Positions 1 through 11,600 of a DNA stretch of 64,000 nucleotides are shown in pieces. A program made the position numbers and the translations under genes. The notes under the pieces were generated by a model. The model saw nothing but the letters and a program-made list of their open reading frames with translations. It had not been told where the DNA came from and made no database searches. Origin of the DNA: Eunapius fragilis (taxonomy: Eukaryota > Porifera > Demospongiae > Spongillida > Spongillidae). The stretch spans positions 10,820,751-10,884,750 of the forward strand of contig OY811975.1 of NCBI GenBank assembly GCA_963681505.1, given 5' to 3'. The first letter of the stretch is position 1; the number at the start of each line of letters is the position of its first letter.

Positions 1-1233
1 CCACACACACTTGCATGTGTAGACAGATGTCCACACACACTTGCATGTGTAGACAGATGTCCACACACCCTTGCATGTGTAGACAGATGTCCACATATCC
101 TTGCATGTGTAGACAGATGTCCACACACACTTGCATGTGTACACAGATGTCCACACACACTTGCATGTGTAGACTATGTCCACATACCCTTGCATGTGTA
201 GACAGATGTCCACACACACTTGCATGTGTAGACAGATGTCCACACACACAGATGTCCACACACACACAGACAGATGTCCACACACACACTTGCATGTGTA
301 CAGACAGATGTCCACACACACAGACAGATGTCCACACACACACACACAGACAGATGTCCACACACACAGACAGATGTCCACACACACAGATGTCCACACA
401 CACAGATGTCCACACACACACACACAGACAGATGTCCACACACACAGACAGATGTCCACACACACAGACAGATGTCCACACACACAGATGTCCACACACA
501 CACTTGCATGTGTACAGACAGATGTCCACACACACAGACAGATGTCCACACACACACTTGCATGTGTACAGACAGATGTCCACACACACAGACAGATGTC
601 CACACACACAGATAGATGTCCACACACACACAGACAGATGTCCACACACACACAGACAGATGTCCACACACACAGATAGATGTCCACACACACACAGACA
701 GATGTCCACACACACACAGACAGATGTCCACACACACAGACAGATGTCCACACACACAGATGTCCACACACACAGATGTCCACACACACACACAGACAGA
801 TGTCCACACACACAGACAGATGTCCACACACACAGACAGATGTCCACACACACACAGACAGATGTCCACACACACACAGACAGATGTCCACACACACAGA
901 CAGATGTCCACACACACAGATAGATGTCCACACACACACAGACAGATGTCCACACACACACAGACAGATGTCCACACACACAGACAGATGTCCACACACA
1001 CAGATGTCCACACACACAGATGTCCACACACACACACAGACAGATGTCCACACACACAGACAGATGTCCACACAGACAGATGTCCACACACACACAGACA
1101 GATGTCCACACACACACAGACAGATGTCCACACACACAGACAGATGTCCACCCACACAGATAGATGTCCACACACACACAGACAGATGTCCACACACACA
1201 CAGACAGATGTCCACACACACACAGAAAGATGT

Positions 1234-1271
<38 letters not shown>

Positions 1272-1275
1272 TCAC
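1..1275. repeat. CA-rich compound minisatellite
   Basis: The first 240 bases are about 30-bp units built on cacacacttgcatgtgtaga plus cagatgtc. After that the units shorten to about 18-22 bp of (CA)n plus cagacagatgtc, with occasional ttgcatgtgtac interruptions, and the array ends in a pure (CA)n run near 1240-1265. The array runs off the left edge, so its full length is unknown. All reading frames through it are low-complexity and carry no gene. Confidence 0.97.
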
Positions 1276-1373
1276 TTGCATATGTACGCGGAAGGTCAAA
1301 ATTATTGGGAGTGGGGTGGGGTGGCGCTATATAAATATAGTCAATGAAATTCATAAATATTAATACTACTTGG

Positions 1374-1697
1374 CTAACACTTAAACGTTCCAAAACATGC
1401 TCTGCATTCATCGTTGCACGCGATGAAATCCTTTGCAACCTCTACCAAATCAATAGCTTCAGTAGTATCTTTGGGAACATGTAGTAAAAAGCAATTGTTC
1501 AATCTTTTCTCTGTCATGGTCAATCTTAGATATATTAGCAATCGCTTCAAAGCTGAAAAGCTTTTTTCTGACATGGACGAAGTTACAGGGATCGTGAAAG
1601 ACAACCTCAAAAGGTTATGCACTTCTGTAAACATTTGCCTGTTGGCATAAGTGCACATTGCTTCAGATATCATCTGAATACTTGTGACCTTCTTCAC
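1374..1697 (-). pseudogene. hAT-type transposase C-terminal fragment
   Basis: The frame reads through to a stop at 1374 and contains a stretch like the hAT dimerisation domain: a segment LSFTIPVTSSMSEKSFSALK followed by LRLTMTEKRLNNCFLLH. In that family this region (S/T-S-x-x-SER-x-FS-LK-I, then LR-x-x-M) lies at the extreme C-terminus and mediates dimerisation. The open frame starts at a GTG, not an ATG. No upstream catalytic region is visible before the sequence turns into the next CA repeat, so this is a broken remnant. It most resembles the ZMYM1/TTF-type hAT relatives; the subfamily is uncertain. Confidence 0.75.
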
Positions 1698-1864
1698 ATG
1701 AGGCAGAGCAACATGAATAGCATCTATAAGAACTCCTAGCTGTTCGTTGTTAATTTATTAATTATAAGGCACACTCAATTAGGGGGGCTCAGCCCCACCT
1801 TCGCCCCCATTAGGGAGGCTAAAGACCCTCCAGCCCCCCCACCCCACCCCATTCTGCCACCACT

Positions 1865-1928
1865 GGTACACAGATTGATGTTCACACACACTCAGACACA
1901 CATGCACATACAGACAGATGTCCACACA

Positions 1929-1962
<34 letters not shown>

Positions 1963-2125
1963 TGTCCACACAGACACACTTGCATGTATACAGACTGATG
2001 TCCACATACACAGACAGATTTTCCACACAGACAGATGTCCACACACATGCACACACACACCACACACACAGATGTCCACACATAGGCATACACACACATG
2101 CACACACACATACACACACTAAGGA
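1865..2125. repeat. CA-rich minisatellite, second block
   Basis: Same motif family as the array at the window start (cagacagatgtccacaca with ttgcatgtatac interruptions). The two blocks are separated by the hAT remnant and a C/G-rich stretch, suggesting one array split by an insertion, or local duplication. Confidence 0.9.
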
Positions 2126-3414
2126 GTACTAGTTACTATTCCCAATTCTTCCTAACATGGTACCTGTAGACCAGGGGGTGGGTTTGTCAAACCTGGAGGT
2201 GCATGGGAGCAATAACAAACCCACACACTACAATGGCAAATGCAATTCAACACACCAATGTATATGCATACGCATGCAAGTACACATACACATATATACG
2301 TCACTACCACCACCTGCACCTTAAAAATAACGAGCTATAATAATAATTATTATTTATATAAATACTTCCTTTCCATATATTATTCATCCAGTTTACAATA
2401 CCTTAAGCTGGTTGTGAACACCTCATTCTGTTCACAGGTTTCTTCAGGTGTAACCATTGTGAGTGGTAGTTTCAACGTTTATAAAAACAAGGGCCAGAAG
2501 CAGCACTCCCTCCTGCACATGCTGAAGATACAAACACACAGGGTTAATACAAGCAGGCACGCTTTTATAAAATGTGCTCAGAGCGTCATGCAAGTGCAGT
2601 ACTTTACACGCATAGGCCTATCGCGCTCTTTGGCTGCTACCCAAGCACACTGAGCCTCGTTTAGACTGGACTATGTGTGCTTAGATTGACAAGAACTTTC
2701 AAAATTAGGCGACTTACTTGCGTTGTTCACATCAAGGATTTGAACATGGATCCATAGTGCAGGCACTCAGTTGCTCCATTTGTTCACATGTATATAAGAT
2801 GTGACCAAACTCAACTAGGGGCCTGAGTGATCGATATGGGCTTTAGTAGGGACCCGCTCACAAAACTTAACGTCTGCAGGGACTTCCTCTACTGAAAGTC
2901 CTAGCAGACATAGCACCATTCATTGACGCCCAGCAGCATCCGTAGACTATAACTTCGAAACACGTGTTGTAAACATAAAATTCAACCAGTGGGTGTGGTA
3001 GTTGATTAATTTCTTCTGTTAAATGATTGATACAAGTCGCGCTCGAGCCTCGAGCAACGGCTACATGCATGTGAACAGGACAAGTGGACTAGAAAGTAAT
3101 GTTGGACAAAAAGTCAAAACTCTGGTGACACTGTATGTACCATCCAAGGCTCGGCGTTTGTTGGGGCAGAGGTGGGAAGCGGCTCTCCGCGTCGACGCGT
3201 TTTTTCTTCAGACGCTTGGAACTGCTCTCCGTGTCACAGCAGCGTGAATCCGCATCTTGGATTAGATCTTTGAACGCTTCTGATCGCCACAACGGGTGTT
3301 TTTTTTCTCTTAGTAATCCCTAAGCGCTCTTTCAGTGCAGTAGTAATTATTGCATGCTTAATAAAGCGTATACTTGCAGACAAGTATAAACGCAGACAAG
3401 CAGGAGCAGCCATA
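2126..3414. other. No recognisable gene
   Basis: AT-rich sequence with short unsupported frames on both strands. I saw no protein family, tRNA or clear repeat here. A moderately GC-rich patch at 3150-3290 could be a decayed exon, but nothing identifies it. Confidence 0.5.
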
Positions 3415-3560
3415 CAGAAAAACATTATTCTGGTTTCGTTGCAAATTGAGCTTTTCCCTCGTAAGATCAGCTGTCATGTGCCTTCAGGGATTCCCGCTCA
3501 TCATACCACAGGCCACAACATCTCTTTGAATCATCCAAGGTCAACCTTTCAGCAATGCAA
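3415..3560 (+). mobile_element. Reverse-transcriptase-type retroelement, 3' tail fragment
   Basis: Closely resembles 55505-55640: both read as an S-F-S-L-x-R-S-A-x-M-C-L-R/Q-G segment, then an AT-rich tail. The same C-terminal motif ends the larger fragment at 54880-55690, so this is an independent short 3' relic of that family, consistent with 5'-truncated retrotransposition. Confidence 0.6.
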
Positions 3561-3916
3561 AACTTTTTCATCATTTAATTATTTCTTTATTTATTGTTTA
3601 TAAAAAATACACACAAAACTGAATATGTGAAACTTGAATATACACAGTAATATACTCACGGGCGTATACTTCATCTATCGAAGACCTGCCTACATAAACA
3701 GTGGCGTATTTTACGCCTGCGGATTCTTGAATATACGCCATCTTATACTTACTCAGGCGTATGTCAGTTTGCGTATTCCACACTTTTAGCACAGTGATGT
3801 GTGTACACAACATACATATAGCTAAGATAGGCAATCTGATTTCCTAAGCTCGGTCACTTTACAGGAGGAGGTGTTCCAACCTGTTGCTAATGGTATTCAA
3901 AATACTATAATACAAA
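3561..3916. other. AT-rich spacer with GCGTATA-type words
   Basis: No gene seen. The word cgtata and its complement recur several times (3660-3770). A similar patch lies at 26100-26260. It could be a decayed repeat. Confidence 0.4.
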
Positions 3917-4442
3917 TAGCGTGCCCCCGTGAAAAATCACGGGTTGTTATTCGTCTCGCTGTTCATTAGCCAGATGAACAGTTGGTCTACCTCCTAGCTT
4001 CTCTTTTTTTACTGTTTTACTCAATGGTGCAATATAATCTACCACCTGTTCTACTGAACATATGGTTACTACGCACTCGCAACCTATATATAACATGCAT
4101 GCCCGCGCAATACAAACTGATACATAAGTGGGGAAACGATAGTGCATGGGTAGGATATATTAATTAATATCTGTATGTGCATTTATTCCATTTACTTTAT
4201 GGAATTATTATGTCAGATAGTAAATACATGTTTTCGGCCTGTACGATGAGACTTGAGTATGAACCACAATAGCGTTGCCTTTATTTTTTCTGCATTATTA
4301 TACCTGTACAGGCATGTAGGCTTTGTGGCAGGCATGGTCACTAAGTACGCGTTGCTATGTACCTTTGTGGAAGGTGGTCGTTCTTATTGGTTGCTAGGTA
4401 AGGTAAGCTTACCTAGCAACCAATATAGGCGCTAGGCCGAGT
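3917..4442 (-). mobile_element. MITE family A, copy 1 (inverted)
   Basis: Reverse-complement match to the copy at 9441-9945. It starts with the hairpin cccgtgaaaaatcacggg, continues through gaacagttggtctacctcct and the cgcgcaatacaa and cctgtacaggcatg words, and ends at ggcgctaggccgagt. It contains an internal inverted repeat attggttgctaggta/tacctagcaaccaat. No coding capacity. Confidence 0.85.
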
Positions 4443-4465
4443 AGATGAGTTAGGACGTATAGTAT

Positions 4466-4805
4466 TAGTTTCCTACGTAATACGTCCGCGTAACTTATTT
4501 CTATACTCGGCCTAGCGCCTATTGGTTGCTAAGTATGTACGCGTACCTAGCAACCAATAGGAACGACCATCTCCCACATAGCAACGCGTATTTAGCGACC
4601 ATGCATGCTTGCCCGGCACAAAACCTAATGCCATCACAATTAAAGCAACGCAATTGTGGTGGTTCACTCTCAAGTCTCATAGTACAGGCCGAAAACATGC
4701 ATGTAGTTACTAATAATTCCATGAAGTACTTGTATTGCTTGGGCATGTTATATACTAATAATATAGAGGTTGCGTAGTAAACCGTATGCTAGAACAGGTG
4801 GTAAG
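4466..4805 (+). mobile_element. MITE family A, copy 2 (lacks terminal hairpin)
   Basis: Starts with the acgtccgcgtaacttattt motif, then ctcggcctagcgcctattgg, the inverted repeat around tacctagcaaccaatagg, and ends near tagaacaggtggtaa. The end with the cccgtgatttttcacggg hairpin is missing. It lies head-to-head with copy 1, about 60 bp apart. Confidence 0.85.
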
Positions 4806-4819
4806 TTAAAAATAATTTC

Positions 4820-5205
4820 CAACGTACGTACGTACGTCGTAAGTCCGCGTAACTTATTTATACACTCGGCCTAGCGCCTATTGGTTGCTATAGGTATGTT
4901 CGCGTACCTAGCAACCAATAGGAACGACCACCTCCCACAAAAAGTACATAGCAACGCGTACTTTGCGACCATGCTTGCCAGAAAACCTATACATGCCTGT
5001 ACAGTAACAATTAATAAAGCAACGCTATTGTGGTGGTTCACTCTCATGTCTCATAGTACAGGCCGAAAACATGTAGTTACTAGAAATTCCATGAAGTATT
5101 TGTATTGTGTGGGCATGTTATAGAGGTTGCGTTGTAACCGTATACTAGAACCTGTTGGTAGTAAATTTAAAATAATCAGCCCCTGATTTTTCACGGCGCG
5201 GGTGC
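4820..5205 (+). mobile_element. MITE family A, copy 3
   Basis: Tandem repeat of copy 2 in the same orientation. It begins with (acgt)n, then ctcggcctagcgcctattgg, and retains a degraded terminal hairpin (ccctgatttttcacggcg) near 5180-5200. Confidence 0.85.
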
Positions 5206-5776
5206 AAGCTAGTTAAATTATGTACAATCACAGCCCCAGTCCATAACATAAATTACATCACTGCACGTTCGATAGGAAATGCGGTGATGTAATCCACCTG
5301 CGGGTGAGTACCTGTTTTCAAATTTTGCACCCTGTTTATCCTTTCAATGGAGATGCACAAATTCATTTCCCCAGCCTACAATGAACCTTGCACTACTTGC
5401 ATCCGATGCAAGAACGTTCGTGACATAATCTGATAACACTGTTTATTGTACTGTCTCAATTATTCTAAGTGTCAATATAAAATAACATTAAATAACACAA
5501 ATAAGTGTTTAGTATAGTTAAGTTTAGTTACATATTAGGCTTGGTGGGCTGTGGTGGTGGGGTTCTGGGCAACACGGAAACTTCAATGGCTGTTGTATAG
5601 GGGTTTTATGCATTTCATTTCTTTGTTCTAAATAATTGCGCATCTACAACCCAAAATCAATAATAGCCAGGTAAAACATAATACAAGTGAAACGAGAATT
5701 CATTGTTTCATACGCATTGCAGGCAGCCAAGGATATGCATTTCAATGTTAACAATCGTATGAAGGCATAACAATAA
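5206..5776. other. No recognisable gene
   Basis: AT-rich unique-looking sequence. A short segment at 5240-5300 (ttacatcactgc and gcggtgatgtaatccac) forms a partial inverted repeat. Nothing else supports a feature. Confidence 0.4.
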
Positions 5777-6047
5777 CAAGTAAAGAAAAACATTCTCTAA
5801 CGAGAAAGTTGGTGGGATATAGGAATTGAAGGCAAAGGTGGTGTAGAAAGGAAGGGAACAAGGTTTTGGGGAAAAGAAAAATGAGACAAGAATCCTATAC
5901 TTAGCACATGTAAATGTAACAGAACCAAAAGAAATATATCGTTTTTGTCTCACTTTTCAACCTTGTTCCCTTCCTTCTTAAACAACCTTTGACTCCAATT
6001 CCTATATCCCACCAACTTTCTCGTTAGAGAATGTTTTTCTTTACTTG
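5777..6047. mobile_element. Palindromic MITE family B, copy 1
   Basis: The whole 271 bp is a long inverted repeat. The left arm starts caagtaaagaaaaacattct, and the right arm ends with its complement agaatgtttttctttacttg. Shared internal words are aaagttggtgggatatagga and aaggaagggaacaaggtt and their complements. The loop is near 5905-5935. No coding capacity. Further copies are at 20269-20549 and 62302-62599, with a partial one near 16000. Confidence 0.93.
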
Positions 6048-6162
6048 CATTGTTTCCTCTAATTTTAATTTTATTGTCGATGATATCTGCAAACACTGGC
6101 AAGTATTGACAAGTTATAGCTATGACGCGTTGCCTCGTCAATTGAAGATCGGGCACTTATAA

Positions 6163-6205
6163 TATGCCCCCCCCCCCCCCCCTCCCCCCCTCCCCTTCCC
6201 CCACT
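6163..6205. repeat. Poly-C tract
   Basis: A run of 19 C followed by ccccccctccccctcccc-like sequence. Runs like this recur across the window and mostly mark transposon ends or tandem slippage. Confidence 0.9.
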
Positions 6206-6309
6206 TCCCCAACTTCAATTACCGTCACGACGAGGCGCCCGCTTTTGTTCAGGATAAGCATGTACCGAATTGCGGGAGGACTCTAACTCGTCGAGCGTCT
6301 CGATTCTGG

Positions 6310-6560
6310 ACGTCTATAGCCGCGACGTTGTGCGAGAAAGAATTGCCGTAATGGCGTGTAATATTCATAGCCGTGACGTCGTGCGTGTGCTTACAAGTTA
6401 GTAATAGTATTCACAAGCCGTGACGTCGTGCGTGTGCTACAAGTAAGAATTGCCTTATATGGCGTGTAAGTTTCATAGCCGTGACGTCGTGCGTGTGCTG
6501 CAAGTTAGTAATAGTATTCACAAGCCGTGACGTCGTGCGTGTGCTGCGTGCTATTGTGGT
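6310..6560. repeat. Minisatellite with TGACGTC (CRE-like) cores
   Basis: Four good copies and one degraded copy of agccgtgacgtcgtgcgtgt, spaced about 47 and 60 bp in alternation, with the linkers acaagttagtaatagtattc and acaagtaagaattgcc. Each core contains the palindrome TGACGTC(G), the cyclic-AMP-response-element half/full-site type. A minus-strand open frame here is just the repeat translated. Confidence 0.85.
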
Positions 6561-7079
6561 CGCGTGTGCGCGCTGCGTATCGATTGTGCGGTCGATGTGG
6601 CACAAATAACATGCCATAGATGTGGCACAAATAACATGCCATAGGGTACAAATATAATAGGCTTGATACCCAACCCTCCGCCAAAAGCCCAACTATTATA
6701 CAAATTGAACCAAATGGTTAAAATAACAGATCACGTGCCTTCAGAATGTATCCAGTGGCAGGGGCACGAGTACAACTAAGTTGCGCATGCGAATGCTTAG
6801 ATCACTAAAATGAGTAAAATCGGCAATAGCTTTAGTTCGGAAGGATTTTATGTAACAGCGATGGCTATTCCTAACTTTCCTGCCATGCAGACATACAATT
6901 AATGTTAGTGAGTTTAATGGTGCAATCAAATTTTACAATTGTAAGCCGAGTCATGCATTGATGTCCACAATTTCTTGACATGCTTTGCTAGGGACAGGTC
7001 GTGCTGCATGGGGCGTGCGGGGATAGTGGGGTTGCGTCGCCGTATCGCGTACAGGAGAGTCCATTAACTAACAAACTAG
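6561..7079. other. No recognisable gene
   Basis: Contains a short direct repeat (atgtggcacaaataacatgc, twice near 6594-6640). Nothing coding is supported on either strand. Confidence 0.45.
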
Positions 7080-7085
7080 TTTAAT
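7080..7085 (-). terminator. Candidate polyadenylation signal (ATTAAA)
   Basis: On the minus strand the hexamer ATTAAA lies about 82 nt past the stop of the aerolysin-like gene. It is the common variant of AATAAA. No canonical AATAAA is seen closer on that strand. Confidence 0.4.
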
Positions 7086-7166
7086 AATTTTCCATCAAAA
7101 GTATGTACATCCATCAAAGTATAAACAAATAAATGAATGCACGGGTATACCCTTCATGGCCGCCGG

Positions 7167-7850
7167 CTAAGCCACCTGATGTATACTGGTGAGGGTATTA
7201 AGTCCATATGATCCTTTTAGCGTTCCTCTGAATAGCATTTCGACAGAATAGTCTTGGCTAGAAATTATGTTGAATCCCTGTTCACGCAGATCATACAATA
7301 AAAAAGCTGCAGCCACTGGAATACCTGTATCCTCCCATCCCATTTCGTCATGCCCATCTAGCCGGACAGCTAGTAGTTTGGTTGCCGTTGCCACCGACTT
7401 GGCAATGAATTTAAGCTCAACGTTGTTGGTAAATTGTACCAACCCTTCCATCCGGTATGTCCCGGGTTTCGTTGGAACCAGTGTGGCTGTTACCGAAACC
7501 TCTTGTTCTCTGTTTTTAGTCCATTGTTGAGTGGCCCCTACTTCAAAACTTGCATTGACTTTCGTCTCAGCTGCAGCCAGCAACGGAATTCCAGCTGTTA
7601 CTTTGAATTCCGTACCTACAGAGATCTTCTCTTCAAAACCCCACGTGAAAGACTCGCTGACAGAGTTCTTAAACGTTCGTGAAATACTTGAACCTATGAC
7701 AGACTGATCCACGATTAACGTGTGGCTATCTATCAGGTTAACGGTGATGTTGCTGTTTTCTAGCACACTTTCAGCGTTTACGTAACGAAAATCGGAGATT
7801 TCTAACCTTACCCGGTGATTAGTTATCCTTCCTGGCTCTGTTTCCGCCAT
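7167..7850 (-). CDS. Aerolysin-like (ETX/MTX2-type) pore-forming protein
   Basis: This single-exon 227-residue protein resembles the pore-forming half of the aerolysin superfamily. It is a long beta-rich, Ser/Thr/Val-rich chain with an amphipathic segment around residues 55-95 and a following strand region ending near residue 140 (KPGTYRMEGLVQF). Family members insert a beta-hairpin per subunit to form an oligomeric barrel; that this one does so is inference. I chose the ATG at 7850: it sits in gccATGG, and a TATA box lies 51 nt upstream. An upstream in-frame ATG at 8027 would add 59 GC-rich, low-conservation residues and would lie on the wrong side of the TATA box. No signal peptide or lectin domain is visible, so it may be cytosolic, as in several animal aerolysin-like proteins. 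The frame is intact. It is oriented away from the multi-exon gene at 8602. Confidence 0.82.
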   Translation of the reverse strand: MAETEPGRITNHRVRLEISDFRYVNAESVLENSNITVNLIDSHTLIVDQSVIGSSISRTFKNSVSESFTWGFEEKISVGTEFKVTAGIPLLAAAETKVNASFEVGATQQWTKNREQEVSVTATLVPTKPGTYRMEGLVQFTNNVELKFIAKSVATATKLLAVRLDGHDEMGWEDTGIPVAAAFLLYDLREQGFNIISSQDYSVEMLFRGTLKGSYGLNTLTSIHQVA

Positions 7851-7900
7851 GGCATACGTAGCTCGACGTCGGACTCGCGGCGATGCATGTGTGCGTGAGT

Positions 7901-7909
7901 ATTTATATA
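7901..7909 (-). promoter_or_regulatory. TATA box of the aerolysin-like gene
   Basis: Minus-strand TATATAAAT, 51 nt before the chosen ATG. This leaves about 20 nt of 5' leader if transcription starts roughly 30 nt downstream. The position supports the short start codon choice. Confidence 0.6.
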
Positions 7910-8027
7910 TACTATTAAACACATCACAATCGTGACCAGGGGCTGCGCCCCAGAGCTGCTGCCAAAGGCCAGCCAGACCCCTGGCCTGTCCGGCCAGACC
8001 ACGCCGCCTCGATGTACCAACATGCAT

Positions 8028-8601
8028 ACCTTATTTGTACATGCGCAAACGCGCTCTTACCTTAATTCGATTACGTAGTGACGTCAGCCGTGAGCTTGCA
8101 CAGCTGAAGGCGTGGCATGCGAAGAGTTTTTTTCGTAGCACTCTGTACAACGTGTAAATGTACACACAACACAGTGAAACAGTGCATAAGGTGTGGTTTG
8201 TCCAGTCAAAGAAAGGCTCTATCAGTCTAGGATAGCATACACAATTACATAGCCTGAGCACCTTTCAAGGGGTCGACTTAACCATAAATGACATTCATAT
8301 GATCAATGGTTGTAAAAACGTCATCCCACAGACACCACGATCAGCCCCTGCGCGCGCGCTCGTTTAAAAAACGAGTCGGCGAATAAAAAGCGCTTGCCTG
8401 GCAAGCGGTCAGCCGGCCGTGCGGCCAAATTGAGAGGCAAAAAATGGCGTCTGTTTAACGGTGTGAAACATGGGGTGTCTGTAAATTCCTTCAAACCAAT
8501 ACTCACTAGTAAGTGATATCGATGTGCACTCTTCCACATAATTTAGCAGCGATAATTCTAAATTTGCTACAGTCACATGCACACGTGCTTTTGATCAAAA
8601 T
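8028..8601. other. Divergent intergenic region
   Basis: Lies between the minus-strand aerolysin-like gene and the plus-strand ten-exon gene and presumably holds the promoter of the latter. It contains a near-palindrome cttgcctggcaag (8394-8408), also present at 14355-14367. No TATA box is obvious directly before 8602. Confidence 0.45.
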
Positions 8602-11600
8602 ATGGCGACGCGTCATAGATTGAGTCTTCAAGTGACGTTTTCCTCTCAACAAGAGAAAGATGCCTTTCAAGACAGGCTCGATGCAGCAAAGAGGCTACTT
8701 TTTCCTGACGGTCCGCTCCAACGGGAAACGTTGTGCTTCCTAAATGCCTTGCTTGACCGCGTGCTTACTGCATCGCCAACGCCAACCGTAGACGTGGGTA
8801 CACCACCAGCTTCAGGAAGTTCGTTGCTAGACACATCAGGTATACATATACACTGAAAACGTATGTATTATAAAGTTCGTTTTTAGGGATATTTACTGGT
8901 GACAGTAATCCCGAAGATCAGAAGCTATTTATTGTAGAGAAGAGGTGCTTCTATAATCTATGTGAGGGTCTTGTTAAGCACTGCACCTGCAAGAGCTCTC
9001 CATGTTGGAAAGTGGCATCATTCATTCAGGTCAGGTTATGAAATGTGTGTTTTTTAAATATGTGTACACATGGACGTTATGTATGGGTGTATGTGTGCAT
9101 GTGGTGTGTGCATGTGCATGAGGTGTGTGCATGTGTGTATGTGTATGTCTTTACGTACATGTATGTGTGTATGTGGTATGTGCATGTTTGTGTGCATGTG
9201 TGTGTGTGTTTATGTTATGTATGTGTGTGTGTGGTTTGTACATATGTATTTATGTATACGTATGTGTGTGTGTAAGTGTTTATGTATACGTATGTAATGT
9301 ACGTGCTGTACTGTGCATGTGTACGCATTTGTATGTGTACATATGGTATGTGTGTTATGCATGCTTGTGTGTGGTGTGTGTGTGCTGTTTATACATGTGA
9401 GTATGTATGTGTTTATGTGTATGTAATCTAATACTATAATTTACAACGTACGTACGTCCGTCCGCATCATCACCTATTTATAAACCCCGTCTAGCGCCTA
9501 TTGGTTCCTAGGTATCCGTACCTTACCTAGCAACCAATAGGAACAACCACCTCCCACAAAGGTGCATAGCAACGCGTACTTAGCAACCATGTATGCCTGC
9601 CACAAAACCTACAGCATGCCTGTACAGGTCATCACAAGCAGAAAGAATAAAAGCAACACTGTTATGGTTCACTCTCAATTCTCATCGTACAGGCCGAGAA
9701 CATGCAGTTACTATCTGACATAATAATTCCATGGAATATTTGTATTGCGCGGGCATGTTATAGAGGTTGCGTAGTAACCGTATGTTAGAACAGGTGGTAG
9801 ATTATATATGCAACATTGGGTAAAACACTAAAAATAAAGGAGCTAGGAGGTGACCAACTGTTCATCTGGCAAATCAATAGTGAGACGAATAACAGCAAGA
9901 TGAATAATTAGCTAGCCCGTGATTTTTCACGGGGACACGCTAGTATGTATATATTTGTTTATGTATGTGTGTATGTACATATCTATGTAATGTATGTATG
10001 CATGCATGCATATGTATGTATGCATGCATGCATATGTATGTATGTATGTATGTACGTATGTATGTATGTATGTATGTATGTATGTATGTATGTGTGTATG
10101 TGTGTGTAAGTGTGTATGTGTGTCTGTATGTGCGGTGTCTCTGTATGTGTTTGTTTTGTGCTAGCGGTATTCTGGTATGTACACAATGCATGTGTATGTG
10201 TATTATGAATGTGTGAAACTTAGTATCAGGTATGTGTGTAACTCCTGATATATGTACATGTAATTGCATAGCTTGGTCATGCTGCTCGAGTGATGTTTGA
10301 ATGCCAGCACTGCCATACGTCACGCACATGGGCTAGTTCCAGAGTACTGAATGGCCATTATCTAGTAAACCAAAAGTGAGAGCATGCTGAGAACATTGCA
10401 TTGAATTGAATGTTATAATACACTTTTTAAATAGGCTTATCCATGCATTCACTTGTGCTGGAATGTTACCTCAGCAATTTGTGAGTTTTGTTCCTTTGCT
10501 GGCATTGGAGAAACCAAGAAAGCCTATACACATACCAGTAAATTCTTTGTATTTTTGTTCCTTCACAAGATACTATTATTTTCCCATAGTGTATTATACA
10601 CTGAGGTACATGAGTGTACTAAATGGCATTGCTGAGGCGTCCATGCAGGATGCTATTGAAATGGTCAAAGCTCTTCCACATTACGCTACCAAGGGAGAGG
10701 TACATGTACAAGTACTATTTCTATTTTTACTACTATCATGTATACAGTGGGTTATGACAGATGCTCGCCATGACTCTACTTCTAATGCCTTCCATACCAC
10801 TGTCCCTTGTATAACAGGAAGGTATAAAGTGCATGTGAATGAATTTTTTTAATCTTAGATATTATAGCACTTGTAGAATAGTAGGAATATCCACAGTTTC
10901 TCGTGCTGAACATCATGTGGCACAGACTAGGGAGATAGTGTGTACTAGAAAAGTGATGGCTGATGTTGTGGCTAGAGGTATGTAGCACAAGGTTTAAGTA
11001 GACATAGTTCATATTTTTCTTACTGCAGGTCTCAATGTTACTGCTCACTACTGCAGGGTAAGATGCTTTTCTTTCTCATTGCAACTGCTGTTTGATGTGA
11101 CAACAAATTCTTATATTTAGTGCAGGGACACATACTGGATTGAATCTTTTAATCATCAACTTCTCACATATTTGTCCAAGAGAGTTCATTTCGGGGATGA
11201 CACTTTTGTTATGAGAATGAACCTTGCTGTGCTTGATTGGGTATGTTTATGGATATTCACCCCTTTGCTAACCATACATGTGCATCTTTCCAGAATGAGA
11301 ATGTACAAAGAGCAGCCACAAGTCATCGAGGGTATCTAAATGCCCGGAGGCCAGACCGTCAAGCACCATCTCGTGTGCTTAGGCCAAAACATTCAACTTT
11401 GTTAAACACATATGGGAGGCATACGTACACCTAAACAAACAGTGTACTAAGTATGTTGTTTGTGAACATGTGTAGTTTGTACATTAATATGACATTACAT
11501 CACATACAGTGTTGTTCAAGGCGATGAAGAGGAGGGTTCTAATGATGACGGATTTTTTGTGCCTGGACTTGAGGATGGGGACTTTGTTGATGACGATGAT

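Noticed and set aside
15..1363. Long Cys/His/Thr or Val/Cys/Gly reading frames over the CA array
   Set aside because: Pure translations of a tandem repeat in several frames on both strands.
6411..6692. Minus-strand 93-codon frame
   Set aside because: Spans the TGACGTC minisatellite; repeated peptide blocks follow the DNA repeat.
7851..8027. 59-residue N-terminal extension of the aerolysin-like protein
   Set aside because: Lies upstream of and across the TATA box, is Arg/Gly-rich without family resemblance, and the downstream ATG has a far better context.
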